64,000 nucleotides of DNA from Caldovatus sediminis (GCF_014644455.1 NZ_BMKS01000016.1:26254-90253); one strand, 5' to 3'. Shown: positions 48,580 to 57,285, counted from the first letter of the stretch. Numbers and translations are program-made. The notes: generated from the sequence alone by a model not told the origin.

Positions 48580-48620
48580 CCGGGGGCGGCGCCGCTTTCC
48601 CCGCGCGGCGTCGCCCCCGG
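48580..48620. terminator. Long hairpin after hmgA, shared with the converging gene
   Basis: A 16-bp stem with one G-T wobble: 48580-48595 pairs with 48605-48620 across a nine-base loop. It starts 15 bp after the hmgA stop, in the 90-bp gap to the converging AI-2E-type permease gene. It is the longest stem among the terminators here. No T-run. Confidence 0.55.
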
Positions 48621-48655
48621 CCGAACGTCGGCGCGAGCCGTCCGCGCCGCGCAGC

Positions 48656-49780
48656 TCAGCCCGCGTCGCGGTCCGGTCTCGGCGCCGGCGCCGTCTCCGC
48701 GGCCTCCACGGCCGCGTCCTGCGCCTCCGCCTCGGCCGAGAACTCGAGCACCAGCGTGAACCCCACCGCGAGCAGCACCGGTCCGAGGAACAGCCCGAGG
48801 AAGCCGAAGGCGAACACGCCGCCGAGCGCCCCGAGCAGGGTCAGCAGCAGCGGCAGGTCGGCGCCGCGGCTGATCAGCAGCGGCCGGATCACGTTGTCCA
48901 CCGAGGAGATGCCGAAGGCGCCGTAGAGCGCCATGAAGATCCCCCAGCCGATCCGGTCCTCGACGAACAGCCAGATCGCCGCCGGGATCCAGACCAGCGG
49001 CGCGCCGACCGGGAAGATCGAGAGCGCCCCCGCCACCACGCCGAGCAGCACCGGCTGCGGCACGCCGGCGAGCCAGAGGCCGAGCGCGGTCAGGATCCCC
49101 TGCGCCACCGCCGTCCCGATCAGCCCGTAGACGACGCCGCGGGTGACGTTTCCGGTCAGGACCAGCAGCCGCTGCGCCCGCGCCCCGCCCACGCGCCCGA
49201 TCATCCGCGACGCCCGTTGCGCCATCGCCTCGCCGTCGCGGTAGAAGAAGAAGGCGAGCAGGATCGCGAGCAGCAGCTCCGCCACCCCGGACAGCACGGC
49301 GAGCAGCACCGTGAGCACGGCCGAGGCGATGGTCCCCGCATAGGGCCTCAGCAGGTTCGCCAGCCCCGACAGGTCGAAGGCGAATCCTGCCATCCAGTCG
49401 CGGAGGAAGTCGCCCACATAGGGCAGGCCGGCAAGCCACGCGCCGAGGCCGGGCATCCCGGCCGTCAGCAGCGCCTCGACCTGGGCGCGCAGCGCCTCCA
49501 CCTCCTCGCGGCTGGTCGGCGCGGCGAAGACGATCGGCAGGCCGACCAGCAGCATCTCCGCCGTCACCATCACCCCGGCCGCGAAGCCGGGCGAGAGGCG
49601 CGCCCGGTCGCGGAGGAACCGGTAGGCCGGCCAAGTGGAGAAGGCGAGGATCGCCGCCCAGAGCAGCGCGGAGAGGAAGGGCCACAGCACCAGCAGGCAG
49701 CCGACGCCGAGCGCGAGCAGCGCCAGCAGGCCGATCAGGCGGGCGGGGCGGAGCGACTCCACCTCGGAGGACGGGTGCAT
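48656..49780 (-). CDS. AI-2E family transporter (PerM-like permease)
   Basis: A 374-residue membrane protein with about eight helices. FFYRDGEAMAQR in the middle and the C-terminal block VWIPAAIWLFVEDRIGWGIFM with SSVDNVIRPLLISRGADLPLLLT are signatures of the AI-2E/PerM family. Members have been tied to autoinducer-2 export or to ion or solute transport; the family name is not proof. It is convergent with hmgA and divergent from the hydroxypyruvate isomerase gene. Confidence 0.9.
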   Translation of the reverse strand: MHPSSEVESLRPARLIGLLALLALGVGCLLVLWPFLSALLWAAILAFSTWPAYRFLRDRARLSPGFAAGVMVTAEMLLVGLPIVFAAPTSREEVEALRAQVEALLTAGMPGLGAWLAGLPYVGDFLRDWMAGFAFDLSGLANLLRPYAGTIASAVLTVLLAVLSGVAELLLAILLAFFFYRDGEAMAQRASRMIGRVGGARAQRLLVLTGNVTRGVVYGLIGTAVAQGILTALGLWLAGVPQPVLLGVVAGALSIFPVGAPLVWIPAAIWLFVEDRIGWGIFMALYGAFGISSVDNVIRPLLISRGADLPLLLTLLGALGGVFAFGFLGLFLGPVLLAVGFTLVLEFSAEAEAQDAAVEAAETAPAPRPDRDAG

Positions 49781-49996
49781 TCGGCCGGATCTCCTGCGCC
49801 GCTTCCGGCCGCTCCGCGACGCCGCGCGCGTCGCGGCGGAGCGGGATCGGCGGCGCGGGCGCGATTCGCCGCGCAGCTTGCCAAACCGCGGCCGATCGCG
49901 CACCGGGCCGCCCCGCGACGCTGGCGCGCAGGCCGCGCCGGGGCTAGCGTGCGCCCGCCCCCGCGCCGCGCGCGGAACGAGGGAGGATCGCCGGGC

Positions 49997-50782
49997 ATGC
50001 CGCGCTTCGCCGCCAATCTCTCCATGATGTTCACCGAGGCGCCGTTCCTCGACCGCTTCGCCCTGGCCGCCAGGGCCGGCTTCAAGGCGGTGGAGTTCCT
50101 CTTCCCCTACGAGCATCCGGCGGCCGAGATCGCGAAGCGCCTCGCCGACAACGGACTGCGGCAGGTGCTGTTCAACCTCCCGCCCGGCGACTGGGCCAGG
50201 GGCGAGCGCGGCCTCGCCGCCCTGCCCGACCGCCGGGGCGAATTCCGCGAGGCGCTGGCCAGGGCGCTCGACTACGCCGCCGCCCTCTCCTGCCCGCGGC
50301 TGCACGTGATGGCGGGGCTGAGGCCGGAAGGCGTGCCCCACGACACCCTGCTCGCCACCTTCGCGGCCAATCTCGACCGGGCGGCGGAGGAATGCGCCAA
50401 GGCGGGCGTCAAGCCGGTGATCGAGCCGATCAACCACCGCGACATCCCGGGCTACTTCCTCAACACCACCGACCAGGCGGCGGCGATCATCCGCGCCCTC
50501 GGCCCGGAGCGGATCGGGATGCAGTTCGACCTCTACCACTGCCAGGTCACCGAGGGCGATCTCGTCAGGCGCGTCGAGAGGCACCTGCCGCTGATCGCGC
50601 ACATGCAGGTCGCCGACACCCCGGGCCGCAACGAGCCCGGCACCGGCGAGGTCAACTGGCCCTTCGTGTTCCGCCGCATTGACGAACTCGGCTACCGCGG
50701 CTGGATCGGCTGCGAGTACCGCCCGGCGGGCGAGACCACGGCCGGCCTCGGCTGGTTCGCGCCCTACCGGAACGAGACCTGA
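49997..50782 (+). CDS. hyi: Hydroxypyruvate isomerase family protein
   Basis: A 261-residue TIM-barrel protein of the xylose-isomerase-like fold. MPRFAANLSMMFTEAPFLDRF, VEFLFPYEHPAAEI, IEPINHRDIPGYFLNTTDQA and QFDLYHCQVTEGDL are blocks of Hyi/OtnI. Hyi converts hydroxypyruvate and tartronate semialdehyde into each other; OtnI acts on 2-oxo-tetronates, so the substrate should be tested. GGGAGGAT lies before the ATG. Tartronate semialdehyde reductase follows after 25 bp, which supports Hyi. Confidence 0.87.
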   Translation: MPRFAANLSMMFTEAPFLDRFALAARAGFKAVEFLFPYEHPAAEIAKRLADNGLRQVLFNLPPGDWARGERGLAALPDRRGEFREALARALDYAAALSCPRLHVMAGLRPEGVPHDTLLATFAANLDRAAEECAKAGVKPVIEPINHRDIPGYFLNTTDQAAAIIRALGPERIGMQFDLYHCQVTEGDLVRRVERHLPLIAHMQVADTPGRNEPGTGEVNWPFVFRRIDELGYRGWIGCEYRPAGETTAGLGWFAPYRNET

Positions 50783-50807
50783 TCCGCGACAGGGAACCCC
50801 GCACGCC

Positions 50808-51698
50808 ATGAAGATCGGATTCATCGGCCTCGGCATCATGGGCAAGCCGATGGCGCTGCACCTGAGGAACGCCGGCCACGCGCTGTTCGTGCCCGAGCGC
50901 CGGAGCCTCACCGACGAGATCCGCGCCGCCGCCACCGTCCTGCCCGACGCCACCGCCATCGCGCGCGAGGCCGAGGCGATCATCCTCATGGTCCCCGACA
51001 CGCCCGACGTGGAGGCCGTGCTGTTCGGCCCGGGCGGCGTCGAGGCCGGGCTCTCGCCCGGCAAGCTGGTGATCGACATGTCCTCGATCAGCCCGACGGC
51101 GACCAGGGAATTCGCCAGGCGCATCAACGCCAGGGGCTGCGACTACCTCGACGCCCCCGTCTCCGGCGGCGAGGTCGGCGCGAAGCAGGCCACGCTCACC
51201 ATCATGGTCGGCGGGCCGCCGCGCGCCTTCGAGCGCGCGAAGCCGCTGTTCGAGGCGATGGGCAAGAACATCACCCTGGTCGGCGAGGAGAACGGCGCCG
51301 GCCAGACCTGCAAGGTCGCCAACCAGATCGTCGTCGCCCTCACCATCGAGGCGGTGGCGGAGGCGCTGACCTTCGCCGCCAAGGCCGGCGCCGACCCGGC
51401 CAAGGTGCGCCAGGCGCTGATGGGGGGCCTCGCCACCTCCCGCATCCTCGAGCTGCACGGGGAGCGGATGATCAAGCGCAGCTTCGCGCCCGGCTTCCGC
51501 ATCCGCCTGCACCAGAAGGATCTCAACCTGGCGTTGTCGGCCGCGCGCGACCTCGGCGTGGCGCTCCCCAACACCGCCTCGACGCAGCAGCTCTTCTCGG
51601 CCGTCGCGGCGGCGGGCGGCGCCGACCTCGACCACTCCGGCCTGGTCCGGGCGCTGGAGATCCTGGCGAACCACAAGGTGGCGCCCGACCCGGCCTGA
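50808..51698 (+). CDS. glxR: 2-hydroxy-3-oxopropionate (tartronate semialdehyde) reductase
   Basis: A 296-residue beta-hydroxyacid dehydrogenase. The cofactor motif is MKIGFIGLGIMGKPMA at the N-terminus, the substrate signature is DAPVSGGEVGA, and the catalytic lysine is in GQTCKVANQIVV. The paired hyi gene makes GlxR the best call: it reduces tartronate semialdehyde to D-glycerate, completing the glyoxylate-to-glycerate route. The 6-phosphogluconate and 3-hydroxyisobutyrate dehydrogenases are alternatives within the family. Confidence 0.88.
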   Translation: MKIGFIGLGIMGKPMALHLRNAGHALFVPERRSLTDEIRAAATVLPDATAIAREAEAIILMVPDTPDVEAVLFGPGGVEAGLSPGKLVIDMSSISPTATREFARRINARGCDYLDAPVSGGEVGAKQATLTIMVGGPPRAFERAKPLFEAMGKNITLVGEENGAGQTCKVANQIVVALTIEAVAEALTFAAKAGADPAKVRQALMGGLATSRILELHGERMIKRSFAPGFRIRLHQKDLNLALSAARDLGVALPNTASTQQLFSAVAAAGGADLDHSGLVRALEILANHKVAPDPA

Positions 51699-51768
51699 GC
51701 TGGGAAGGGCGGCCGCCCCCGGCCCGCGCTCCCCGACATTGCCCGTTGCACGCCACGGGCGAAGGCAG

Positions 51769-51833
51769 CAAATTCGGCTCGCGTGATTCGCGGCGAGAGT
51801 CCGTCTCGGATCGCCGGGTTGTATCTGAATTTG
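51769..51833. promoter_or_regulatory. A+T-rich inverted pair upstream of the XRE gene
   Basis: CAAATTC at 51769-51775 and GAATTTG at 51827-51833 are exact inverted copies, about 50 bp apart, in a small A+T-rich island of otherwise very GC-rich DNA. The right copy ends 20 bp before the XRE start. It looks like a promoter/operator, perhaps for autoregulation, but no clean -10 box is evident. Confidence 0.3.
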
Positions 51834-51852
51834 ATCACCTGCAGGGGGTTGC

Positions 51853-52737
51853 ATGCGGTTCGCGGATATCGGGCAGCAGTTGCGGGCCTACCGTCTGGAG
51901 TCCGGGCTGCGTGCCGAGGAGATCGCGGCCCGCCTCGGCGTCTCGCGGGCCGCCCTGTATCGCTACGAGAAGGGCGAGGTCATCAAGCTCGACACCATCC
52001 GGCGCCTCGCGGAGCTGCTGAAGATCTCGCCGCTGTCCCTGCTCGGCATCGGCGTGGACTACTTCACCCGCCCCGCCGCCTTCCAGGAGCGCCTCCGCCA
52101 GATCGAGGAGGCGGCCGACCAGATCCTGATCCTCGGCGGCGCCCTGGTCTATCAGGTCAGCACCGACGCCTTCGACGGCGCGCTGGCCGAGGCCATGGCC
52201 GAGGCCGCGGACATGCTGGGCGGCGCCGAGCGCGCGGCGGCGCGGGCCGCGGCGGACCAGGCGATGGGCCAGCTTGCCAGCCGCAAGCGGCTGCACCAGC
52301 AGCGCCGCCCGACCATCATCGGCATCCTCGCCGAGGGCGCGCTGCGGCGCATGCTGGCGGAGGGCATCGCCCCCGGCCTCGCCGTCTCCGACCGCACGCG
52401 GCAGCGCTGCCGCGACGCGGCGCGGTCCGAGGCCATGGCGATCGCGGAGCTGATGGAGACGGTGCCGATCGGGGTCCAGCTCGGCCTGTTCCCGGGCCCC
52501 GATCCGGTCGGCGGCTTCCAGGTGCTGCGCGGGCGCGAGCGGGCGCACGTGGTCGGCAACCCCTTCGCCCCGGACGCCTCGCCCACCGCGGCGATCGGCG
52601 TCGCCATGGTCACCTCGGCGGAGGAGGCGGTGTCGGTCCATCAGCGCGTGGCCGAGAACGCCTGGCGCGAGGCCCTGAAGGGCGCCGCCGCCGCCGAGCG
52701 GGTGCGGGCGCTGCTGCGGGAGACGGCCGCCGCCTAG
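51853..52737 (+). CDS. XRE-type helix-turn-helix regulator
   Basis: A 294-residue regulator. The Cro/CI-type helix-turn-helix covers residues 8-62 (IGQQLRAYRLESGLRAEEIA, then RLGVSRAALYRYEKGEVIK). The remaining 230 residues have no motif that I know and may be a ligand-binding domain. It follows the hyi-glxR pair on the same strand and may control it. Its stop codon TAG lies directly at the edge of the inverted-repeat arm that begins at 52737, so the last residues (RALLRETAAA) may be created by an insertion. Confidence 0.83.
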   Translation: MRFADIGQQLRAYRLESGLRAEEIAARLGVSRAALYRYEKGEVIKLDTIRRLAELLKISPLSLLGIGVDYFTRPAAFQERLRQIEEAADQILILGGALVYQVSTDAFDGALAEAMAEAADMLGGAERAAARAAADQAMGQLASRKRLHQQRRPTIIGILAEGALRRMLAEGIAPGLAVSDRTRQRCRDAARSEAMAIAELMETVPIGVQLGLFPGPDPVGGFQVLRGRERAHVVGNPFAPDASPTAAIGVAMVTSAEEAVSVHQRVAENAWREALKGAAAAERVRALLRETAAA

Positions 52738-52985
52738 CGGCCTGTCGGATTCCCGAGCGGCCTGAAACCGGTGATGCATGGGCGGCATGGCGCGGCTCAT
52801 CCCGTGCGGCCGCGACCGGGCCTTGCTGCTGCCGCTCGTGGTGGTGGCGGCGGTGGGGCGGATGCCGGCCGGCACCGTCGCGGTGGGGCCGATCCCCGGC
52901 GGCGGGGCGCAGGACCGCCCGCGGCGGCCGCTGGCGCTGCCGATCTCCCGCCGCGCCAGCGGCATCTTCTCCTCGCGCCGGATCG
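52737..52985 (+). repeat. Left arm of the island's inverted repeat
   Basis: 249 bp, matching the reverse complement of 54347-54594 at nearly every base. The one indel is an extra G within 52898-52903; substitutions appear only near the inner end (for example at 52978). The outer 19 bases are the shared element end. Confidence 0.85.
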
Positions 52986-53001
52986 AGCGGGCGACGCGCC
53001 C

Positions 53002-53076
53002 GACCTCGGCGTGCGCTGCGTGGCGGCGAACCCGCTCCCCGACCACGACACCCTCGCCGCCTTCACCCGCTTCCGC
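53002..53076 (+). pseudogene. Transposase fragment (DUF772-like)
   Basis: A 25-codon stretch reads DLGVRCVAANPLPDHDTLAA followed by FTRFR. The PDHDTLxxFxRFR pattern is typical of the DUF772 region of IS5/IS1182-type DDE transposases. It starts 265 bp inside the left element end, where this part of a transposase should lie. The frame has no sensible N-terminal or catalytic part, so only a scrap is left. Confidence 0.6.
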
Positions 53077-53219
53077 CTCCGCGGCCCTACCGACGCCGCC
53101 GCCGCGTGGCCCCGATCATGCCGGGCCGACGCCTGCAGCAGGCGACGCCGCCGGCGGGCAGGCTTGATGCCGCCTCCCCCCGGATCGTCATGTGCATTTC
53201 GCATGGCGGCCCGTCCGAT

Positions 53220-53397
53220 TTCCGGAATCGCGCATGGCGCGAATCCGTTAGCATGCGAATTGTCCGACCGACTTCGTCGGACGGGGTCGTTCAGGGCGAT
53301 GCCCGCCGAGGGCAGCGCCATGAACCCCTTCGTCTCCCAGACGTGAAGCCTCCCTGTTTACTCGCCCGCCAATCCCATGGGTTGGCGGGCTTCTTCT
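53220..53397 (+). ncRNA. Candidate small RNA with terminator
   Basis: A structured, less GC-extreme stretch. A near-perfect stem (GGAATCGCGC with GCGCGAATCC, one mismatch) is followed by GTCCGAC (53262-53268) paired with GTCGGAC (53276-53282), a single-stranded-looking segment with CCTCCC, and a textbook terminator at 53364-53397. No coding frame here is convincing. The CCTCCC could mask ribosome-binding sites, as in some alphaproteobacterial small RNAs, but no named family is recognised and the start is not defined. Confidence 0.35.
53364..53397 (+). terminator. Rho-independent terminator
   Basis: GCCCGCCAA (53364-53372) pairs with TTGGCGGGC (53382-53390) across a nine-base loop and is followed by TTCTTCTTTC. 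It is the only hairpin in the window with a proper T-rich tail, so a plus-strand transcript must end here although no gene precedes it. Confidence 0.85.
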
Positions 53398-53400
53398 TTC

Positions 53401-54346
53401 GTGCCCATGGCCCCGCGGCATATGGTGGGCGCCAACGGGCCCGCTGCTCTGCCGCCGGGGCGTGCCCCCGCGAGACGGGGTGCCGATCGCAAGGGGCGGG
53501 GAGGGGCCGCGCTGCTCCCGTCCGTGCTCACGCGAGCGGCACTCGGCCCTGCGCCGCCCCCGCAATCACCTTCCCGCGAATGACCGCATGCCACTGCGCC
53601 GGCCGGCGTCGGTCGTGTCCGTCGTGTCGGCCGACACGCGCGCCCGCCGCGCGGGCTGCGCCGGCCGTGTGCCCTGCGGGTCCTTCCCTGCCCCGCGCTG
53701 TCCTGCGGTACCGCGCGACACCGGGCGGGCGACCAGGACACAGCCTTGGGTGCGATGCCGGTCCCGTCGGCGGAGGGACCGGTCAGGCACGAGCATCACG
53801 CCGGAATCGTCAGCTTCGCCGAGGCGGAGGCCAGGGCCGCCCAGCGACACATCGAGCGGGAGACGGAACGCGCTGAGCGTGATGGCGACGACGGACGGCG
53901 ACCGGATCGAGTTCGCCCTCGCCCGATCTGGCGCGGGCGGACGCGACACGGCGCGGTCCGCCCCCCTGGGGGCGCGTCCGCGGACACGCCCTGTCCGGTC
54001 CGGCCGCGTGTCCGGCCGGGCCTGGCCGGTGGAAGCAGGCAGCGCGGCGGACGATGCCGGCCGGGGCAGCGGGGTGCCCCTGCCACCGCCCCCCGTTGCC
54101 CCGTGCGCTGTGCGTCAGGACATGTCCGGTGGGTCCCTGAACTGTGCGGATTTGCGGATTTCCAACTTGCGGCCCAGGGCCTGCCCTTACGAGCGCGCCG
54201 GAACGCTCAGAGCGAGCCGCCGCAGGCGACGAGCAGCGCGATGGCGCAGGCCGGCTCGCGCCAACCGGACGCCGGACAGGGCAAGGACGAGTGCGCGGCG
54301 GCCTCGCCCCGCCCGCGGGGCTGGAGCGCATGCCGCGCGTCAGCCC
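53401..54346. other. Gene-poor inner part of the island
   Basis: About 950 bp. Open frames exist on both strands but give low-complexity Arg/Pro/Ala/Gly sequence. TGTCC/GGACA-type words recur between about 53600 and 54270, including the 16-base palindrome CGTGTCGGCCGACACG at 53623-53638 and the pair TGTCCGGTCCGG / GTGTCCGGCCGG. I see no promoter, RNA or gene that I can support. Confidence 0.5.
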
Positions 54347-54594
54347 CGATCCGACGCGAGGAGAAGATGCCGCTGGCGCGGCGGGAGATCGGCAGCGCCA
54401 GCGGCCGCCGCGGGCGGTCCTGCGCCCCGCCGCGGGGATCGGCCCCACCGCGACGGTGCCGGCCGGCATCCGCCCCACCGCCGCCACCACCACGAGCGGC
54501 AGCAGCAAGGCCCGGTCGCGGCCGCACGGGATGAGCCGCGCCATGCCGCCCATGCATCACCGGTTTCAGGCCGCTCGGGAATCCGACAGGCCGC
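54347..54594 (-). repeat. Right arm of the island's inverted repeat
   Basis: 248 bp, the inverted copy of 52737-52985 with one base missing in a G-run. The outer end is the same 19-base terminal motif, here flanked by CAGAGCC instead of the CTA seen at the left end. Confidence 0.85.
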
Positions 54595-54686
54595 CAGAGC
54601 CGTTTTCGCTCGGCCGTGCCCGCGGCAACGGCTCCCGCGCGTCCCGATCCACGCTCCCGGCCGTTTCCAGCCGTCCGCGATCGGCC

Positions 54687-55580
54687 CTAGCTCCCAAAGG
54701 CGGCCAGCTCCGCCACGAGGAAATCGCGGAACACGGCCACCCGCTTGGAGTGGCGCATCTCCTCGGGGTAGACGAAGTAGGCCTCGATCCGCGGCGCCTT
54801 GAGGTCCGGCAGCACCTGGATGAGATCGTCGAGCTCCGGGCCCATGTAGTCGGGCAGCGCGGCGAGCCCCAGGCCGCTCCGCACCGCCAGCAGCATCGCC
54901 GGCAGCGAGTTCACCTCGACCGCTCCGCGCCGCGGCGTCCCGGGGCGGCGGCCCGTCTCGGAGAGCCAGTTCACGCTCTCGATGGGCGGGCGGTAGTCGC
55001 CGTAGATGATCAGGCGGTGCGCGTCGAGATCCTCGGCCCGCTGCGGGATGCCCGCCCTCTTGAGATACTCGGCGGAGCCGCAGACCTTGTAGCCGAAGGT
55101 CGCGACGTGGCGCTGGATCAGATCCGGCTGGCGCGGCGGATGCATGCGGATCGCCACGTCCGCCTCGCGCATGGCGAGGTCGAGGTCGGCGTCGTCGAGC
55201 AGCAGCGTCAGCGTCACCTCCGGGTACATGTCGAGGAAGCGCTTCAGCCGCGGGGCGAGCCAGGTGGCGCCGAAGCCCGTGGTGGTGGTGACCTTGAGGC
55301 GCCCCGCCGGACGCTCGCGGCTCTCGGTGAGCAGCGCCTCGGTCATGGCGAGCTTGGCGAACACCTCGCGCACGGTGCGATAGAGGTTCTCGCCCGCCTC
55401 GGTCAGGATCAGGCCGCGGGCGTGGCGGTGGAAGAGCGGGACCTGCAGCGCCTCCTCGAGCGCCTGGATCTGGCGCGAGACGGCGGACTGGCTGAGGTTC
55501 AGCGTCTCGCCCGCATGCGTGAAGCTGCCGGCCTCGGCGACGGCGTGGAAGACGCGCAGCTTGTCCCAGTCGAGCGGCAT
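54687..55580 (-). CDS. LysR family transcriptional regulator
   Basis: A 297-residue LysR regulator. The winged helix lies at the N-terminus (WDKLRVFHAVAEAGSFTHAG, then LNLSQSAVSRQIQALEEAL) and the C-terminal periplasmic-binding-like domain starts near 90. It lies 21 bp after trxB on the same strand and is probably co-transcribed with it, an arrangement common in Rhodospirillales. Its inducer and targets are unknown; redox control is a reasonable guess from trxB. Confidence 0.92.
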   Translation of the reverse strand: MPLDWDKLRVFHAVAEAGSFTHAGETLNLSQSAVSRQIQALEEALQVPLFHRHARGLILTEAGENLYRTVREVFAKLAMTEALLTESRERPAGRLKVTTTTGFGATWLAPRLKRFLDMYPEVTLTLLLDDADLDLAMREADVAIRMHPPRQPDLIQRHVATFGYKVCGSAEYLKRAGIPQRAEDLDAHRLIIYGDYRPPIESVNWLSETGRRPGTPRRGAVEVNSLPAMLLAVRSGLGLAALPDYMGPELDDLIQVLPDLKAPRIEAYFVYPEEMRHSKRVAVFRDFLVAELAAFGS

Positions 55581-55601
55581 CCCGGCCCCATTCCCCTCGG
55601 A

Positions 55602-56603
55602 TCACTCGGCGGCGCAGGAGGCCGAGGCCGGCGCGTCGGCCGGCCGGTGGGCGAGCCACTTCTCGGCCTCCAGCGCGGCCATGCAGCCGGTGCCGGCGGC
55701 GGTGACGGCCTGGCGGAAGACCTTGTCCTGCACGTCCCCGGCGGCGAAGACGCCCTCGACGCTGGTGCGCGTCGAGCCGGGGGTGGTGCGGATGTAGCCC
55801 TCCGCGTCCATGTCGAGCTGGCCCCTGAACAGCGCCGTCGCCGGGTCGTGGCCGATGGCGACGAACACGCCGTCCACGGCGAGTTCGCTCGCCTCGCCCG
55901 TCTTGACGTTGCGCAGCGCGAGGCCGCGCACGGCGCGGATCTTGCCCTCCGAGGCCAGGACGCGCTCGGCCACCGTGTCCCAGAGGACGCGGATGTTCTC
56001 CCGCGCGAACAGGCGCTGCTGCAGGATCTTCTCCGCCCGCAGCGCGTCGCGGCGGTGGATCAGGGTGACGCCCTTCGCGAGGTTGGCGAGGTAGAGCGCC
56101 TCCTCGACCGCGGTGTTGCCGCCGCCGATCACGGCGACCTCCTTGCCGCGGAAGAAGAAGCCGTCGCAGGTGGCGCAGGCGGAGACGCCGAAGCCGGACA
56201 ATTCCTTCTCGCCCGGGATGCCGAGCCAGCGCGCCTGGGCGCCGGTGGCGATGACCAGCGCGTCGCCCTCGTAAAGCGCGCCCGAATCCCCCTCGCAGCG
56301 GAAGGGCCGGCGCGAGAGGTCCGCCCTGACGATCACGTCCTGCGCGATCGTGGCGCCGACATGCTCGGCCTGGGCCTGCATCTGCTCCATCAGCCAGGGC
56401 CCCTGGATGGGCTGGGCGAAGCCCGGGTAGTTCTCGACGTCCGTGGTGAGGGTGAGTTGCCCGCCGGGCTGCAGCCCGGCGACGACGAGCGGACCGAGCC
56501 CGGCGCGCGCGCCGTAGATCGCCGCCGTGTAGCCGGCCGGGCCGGCGCCGAGGATCAGCAGGCGCGTGCGGTGCAGGACGGGGGCGGCGGCACTCTGGGA
56601 CAA
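55602..56603 (-). CDS. trxB: Thioredoxin-disulfide reductase, TTG start
   Basis: A 333-residue flavoenzyme that reduces thioredoxin with NADPH. The FAD motif is LLILGAGPAGYTAAIYGARA, the redox pair is CATC in SACATCDGFFF, the NADPH motif is VAVIGGGNTAVEEALYLA, and EGVFAAGDVQDKVFRQAV ends the FAD site. No ATG or GTG lies near the conserved N-terminus; the TTG at 56603 with GAGG upstream gives a product of normal length. It is divergent from the Lrp gene and upstream of the LysR gene. Confidence 0.94.
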   Translation of the reverse strand: MSQSAAAPVLHRTRLLILGAGPAGYTAAIYGARAGLGPLVVAGLQPGGQLTLTTDVENYPGFAQPIQGPWLMEQMQAQAEHVGATIAQDVIVRADLSRRPFRCEGDSGALYEGDALVIATGAQARWLGIPGEKELSGFGVSACATCDGFFFRGKEVAVIGGGNTAVEEALYLANLAKGVTLIHRRDALRAEKILQQRLFARENIRVLWDTVAERVLASEGKIRAVRGLALRNVKTGEASELAVDGVFVAIGHDPATALFRGQLDMDAEGYIRTTPGSTRTSVEGVFAAGDVQDKVFRQAVTAAGTGCMAALEAEKWLAHRPADAPASASCAAE

Positions 56604-56775
56604 GGGGGGGACCTCGGGGGTGCTGGCGGGTCTGTCTCGGTCGGTCGGCCGAAGGGCCGCCGGAGCATATCGGCCGGCGCACCGATTCCCACAACCCGGA
56701 GGGCTCGATGGCGCGGCCTTGAACCCGCGGCGGCCAGCAAGGATATTGCGTCCGACCCGTCCCGCCGAGCAACGA

Positions 56776-57285
56776 ATGAGACATCCTCCCCCGCACCACG
56801 CTCCGCCCTCCGCCGAGCCGCCCCTCGCGCTGGACGAGGCGGACCGGCGCATCCTCGCCGAACTCCAGGCCGAGGGGCGGATGACCAATGTCGAGCTGGC
56901 GCGCCGGGTGGGGCTCTCGGCGCCGCCCTGCCTGCGCCGGGTGCGGCGGCTGGAGGAGGCGGGGGTGATCCGCGGCTACCACGCCGACCTGGATCCGGCG
57001 GCGCTGGGCTGGGACGTCACCTTCTTCGCCCTGGTCGGCCTCGAGAGCCAGAAGGAGAGCGTGCTGCGCGCGTTCGAGGCGATGGTGGCGGAGTGGCCGG
57101 AGGTGCGGGAGTGCCACATGATCCGCGGCGGCGGCGACTTCCTGCTGCGCCTGGTGGCGCGTGACACGGCGCACGAGAACGCGCTGACGGCACGGCTGAC
57201 CGGCGCGGCGATGGTCAGCCGCGTGCAGACCCTGCAGACGATCCGCACCAGCAAGGACCTGACGGGGGTGCCGGTGGAGGGGTAG
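56776..57285 (+). CDS. Lrp/AsnC family transcriptional regulator
   Basis: A 169-residue regulator. The N-terminal helix-turn-helix is LDEADRRILAELQAEGRMTN then VELARRVGLSAPPCLRRVRR, and the C-terminal RAM ligand domain has VRECHMIRGGGDFLLRLVA. Proteins of this group sense amino acids or related effectors. It is divergent from trxB with 172 bp between them, enough for two promoters. The frame is open upstream, but the ATG at 56776 gives the normal length. Confidence 0.9.
   Translation: MRHPPPHHAPPSAEPPLALDEADRRILAELQAEGRMTNVELARRVGLSAPPCLRRVRRLEEAGVIRGYHADLDPAALGWDVTFFALVGLESQKESVLRAFEAMVAEWPEVRECHMIRGGGDFLLRLVARDTAHENALTARLTGAAMVSRVQTLQTIRTSKDLTGVPVEG

Larger units (their letters stand above)
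52737..54594. mobile_element. 1.86-kb inverted-repeat-framed island, likely remnant of insertion sequences
   Basis: Two nearly identical inverted arms, 52737-52985 and 54347-54594, enclose about 1.36 kb without a credible gene. Both arms start with the same 19-base end, GCGGCCTGTCGGATTCCCG, and this end also occurs at 63942-63960. Between the arms lie a transposase scrap and a terminator-capped candidate small RNA. The structure could be two opposed truncated copies of one insertion sequence, or one element with very long inverted ends. No intact transposase remains, so it is not self-mobile. Confidence 0.65.

Noticed and set aside
53401..54346. Several 90-260 codon frames in the island
   Set aside because: Composition is low-complexity in every frame, starts lack ribosome-binding sites, and no frame is conserved between the two arms' flanks.
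54207..54560. 117-aa minus-strand frame similar to one beginning at 52771
   Set aside because: The similarity is only because the two frames lie in the inverted arms. The indel breaks the frame between them, so they do not encode a conserved protein.
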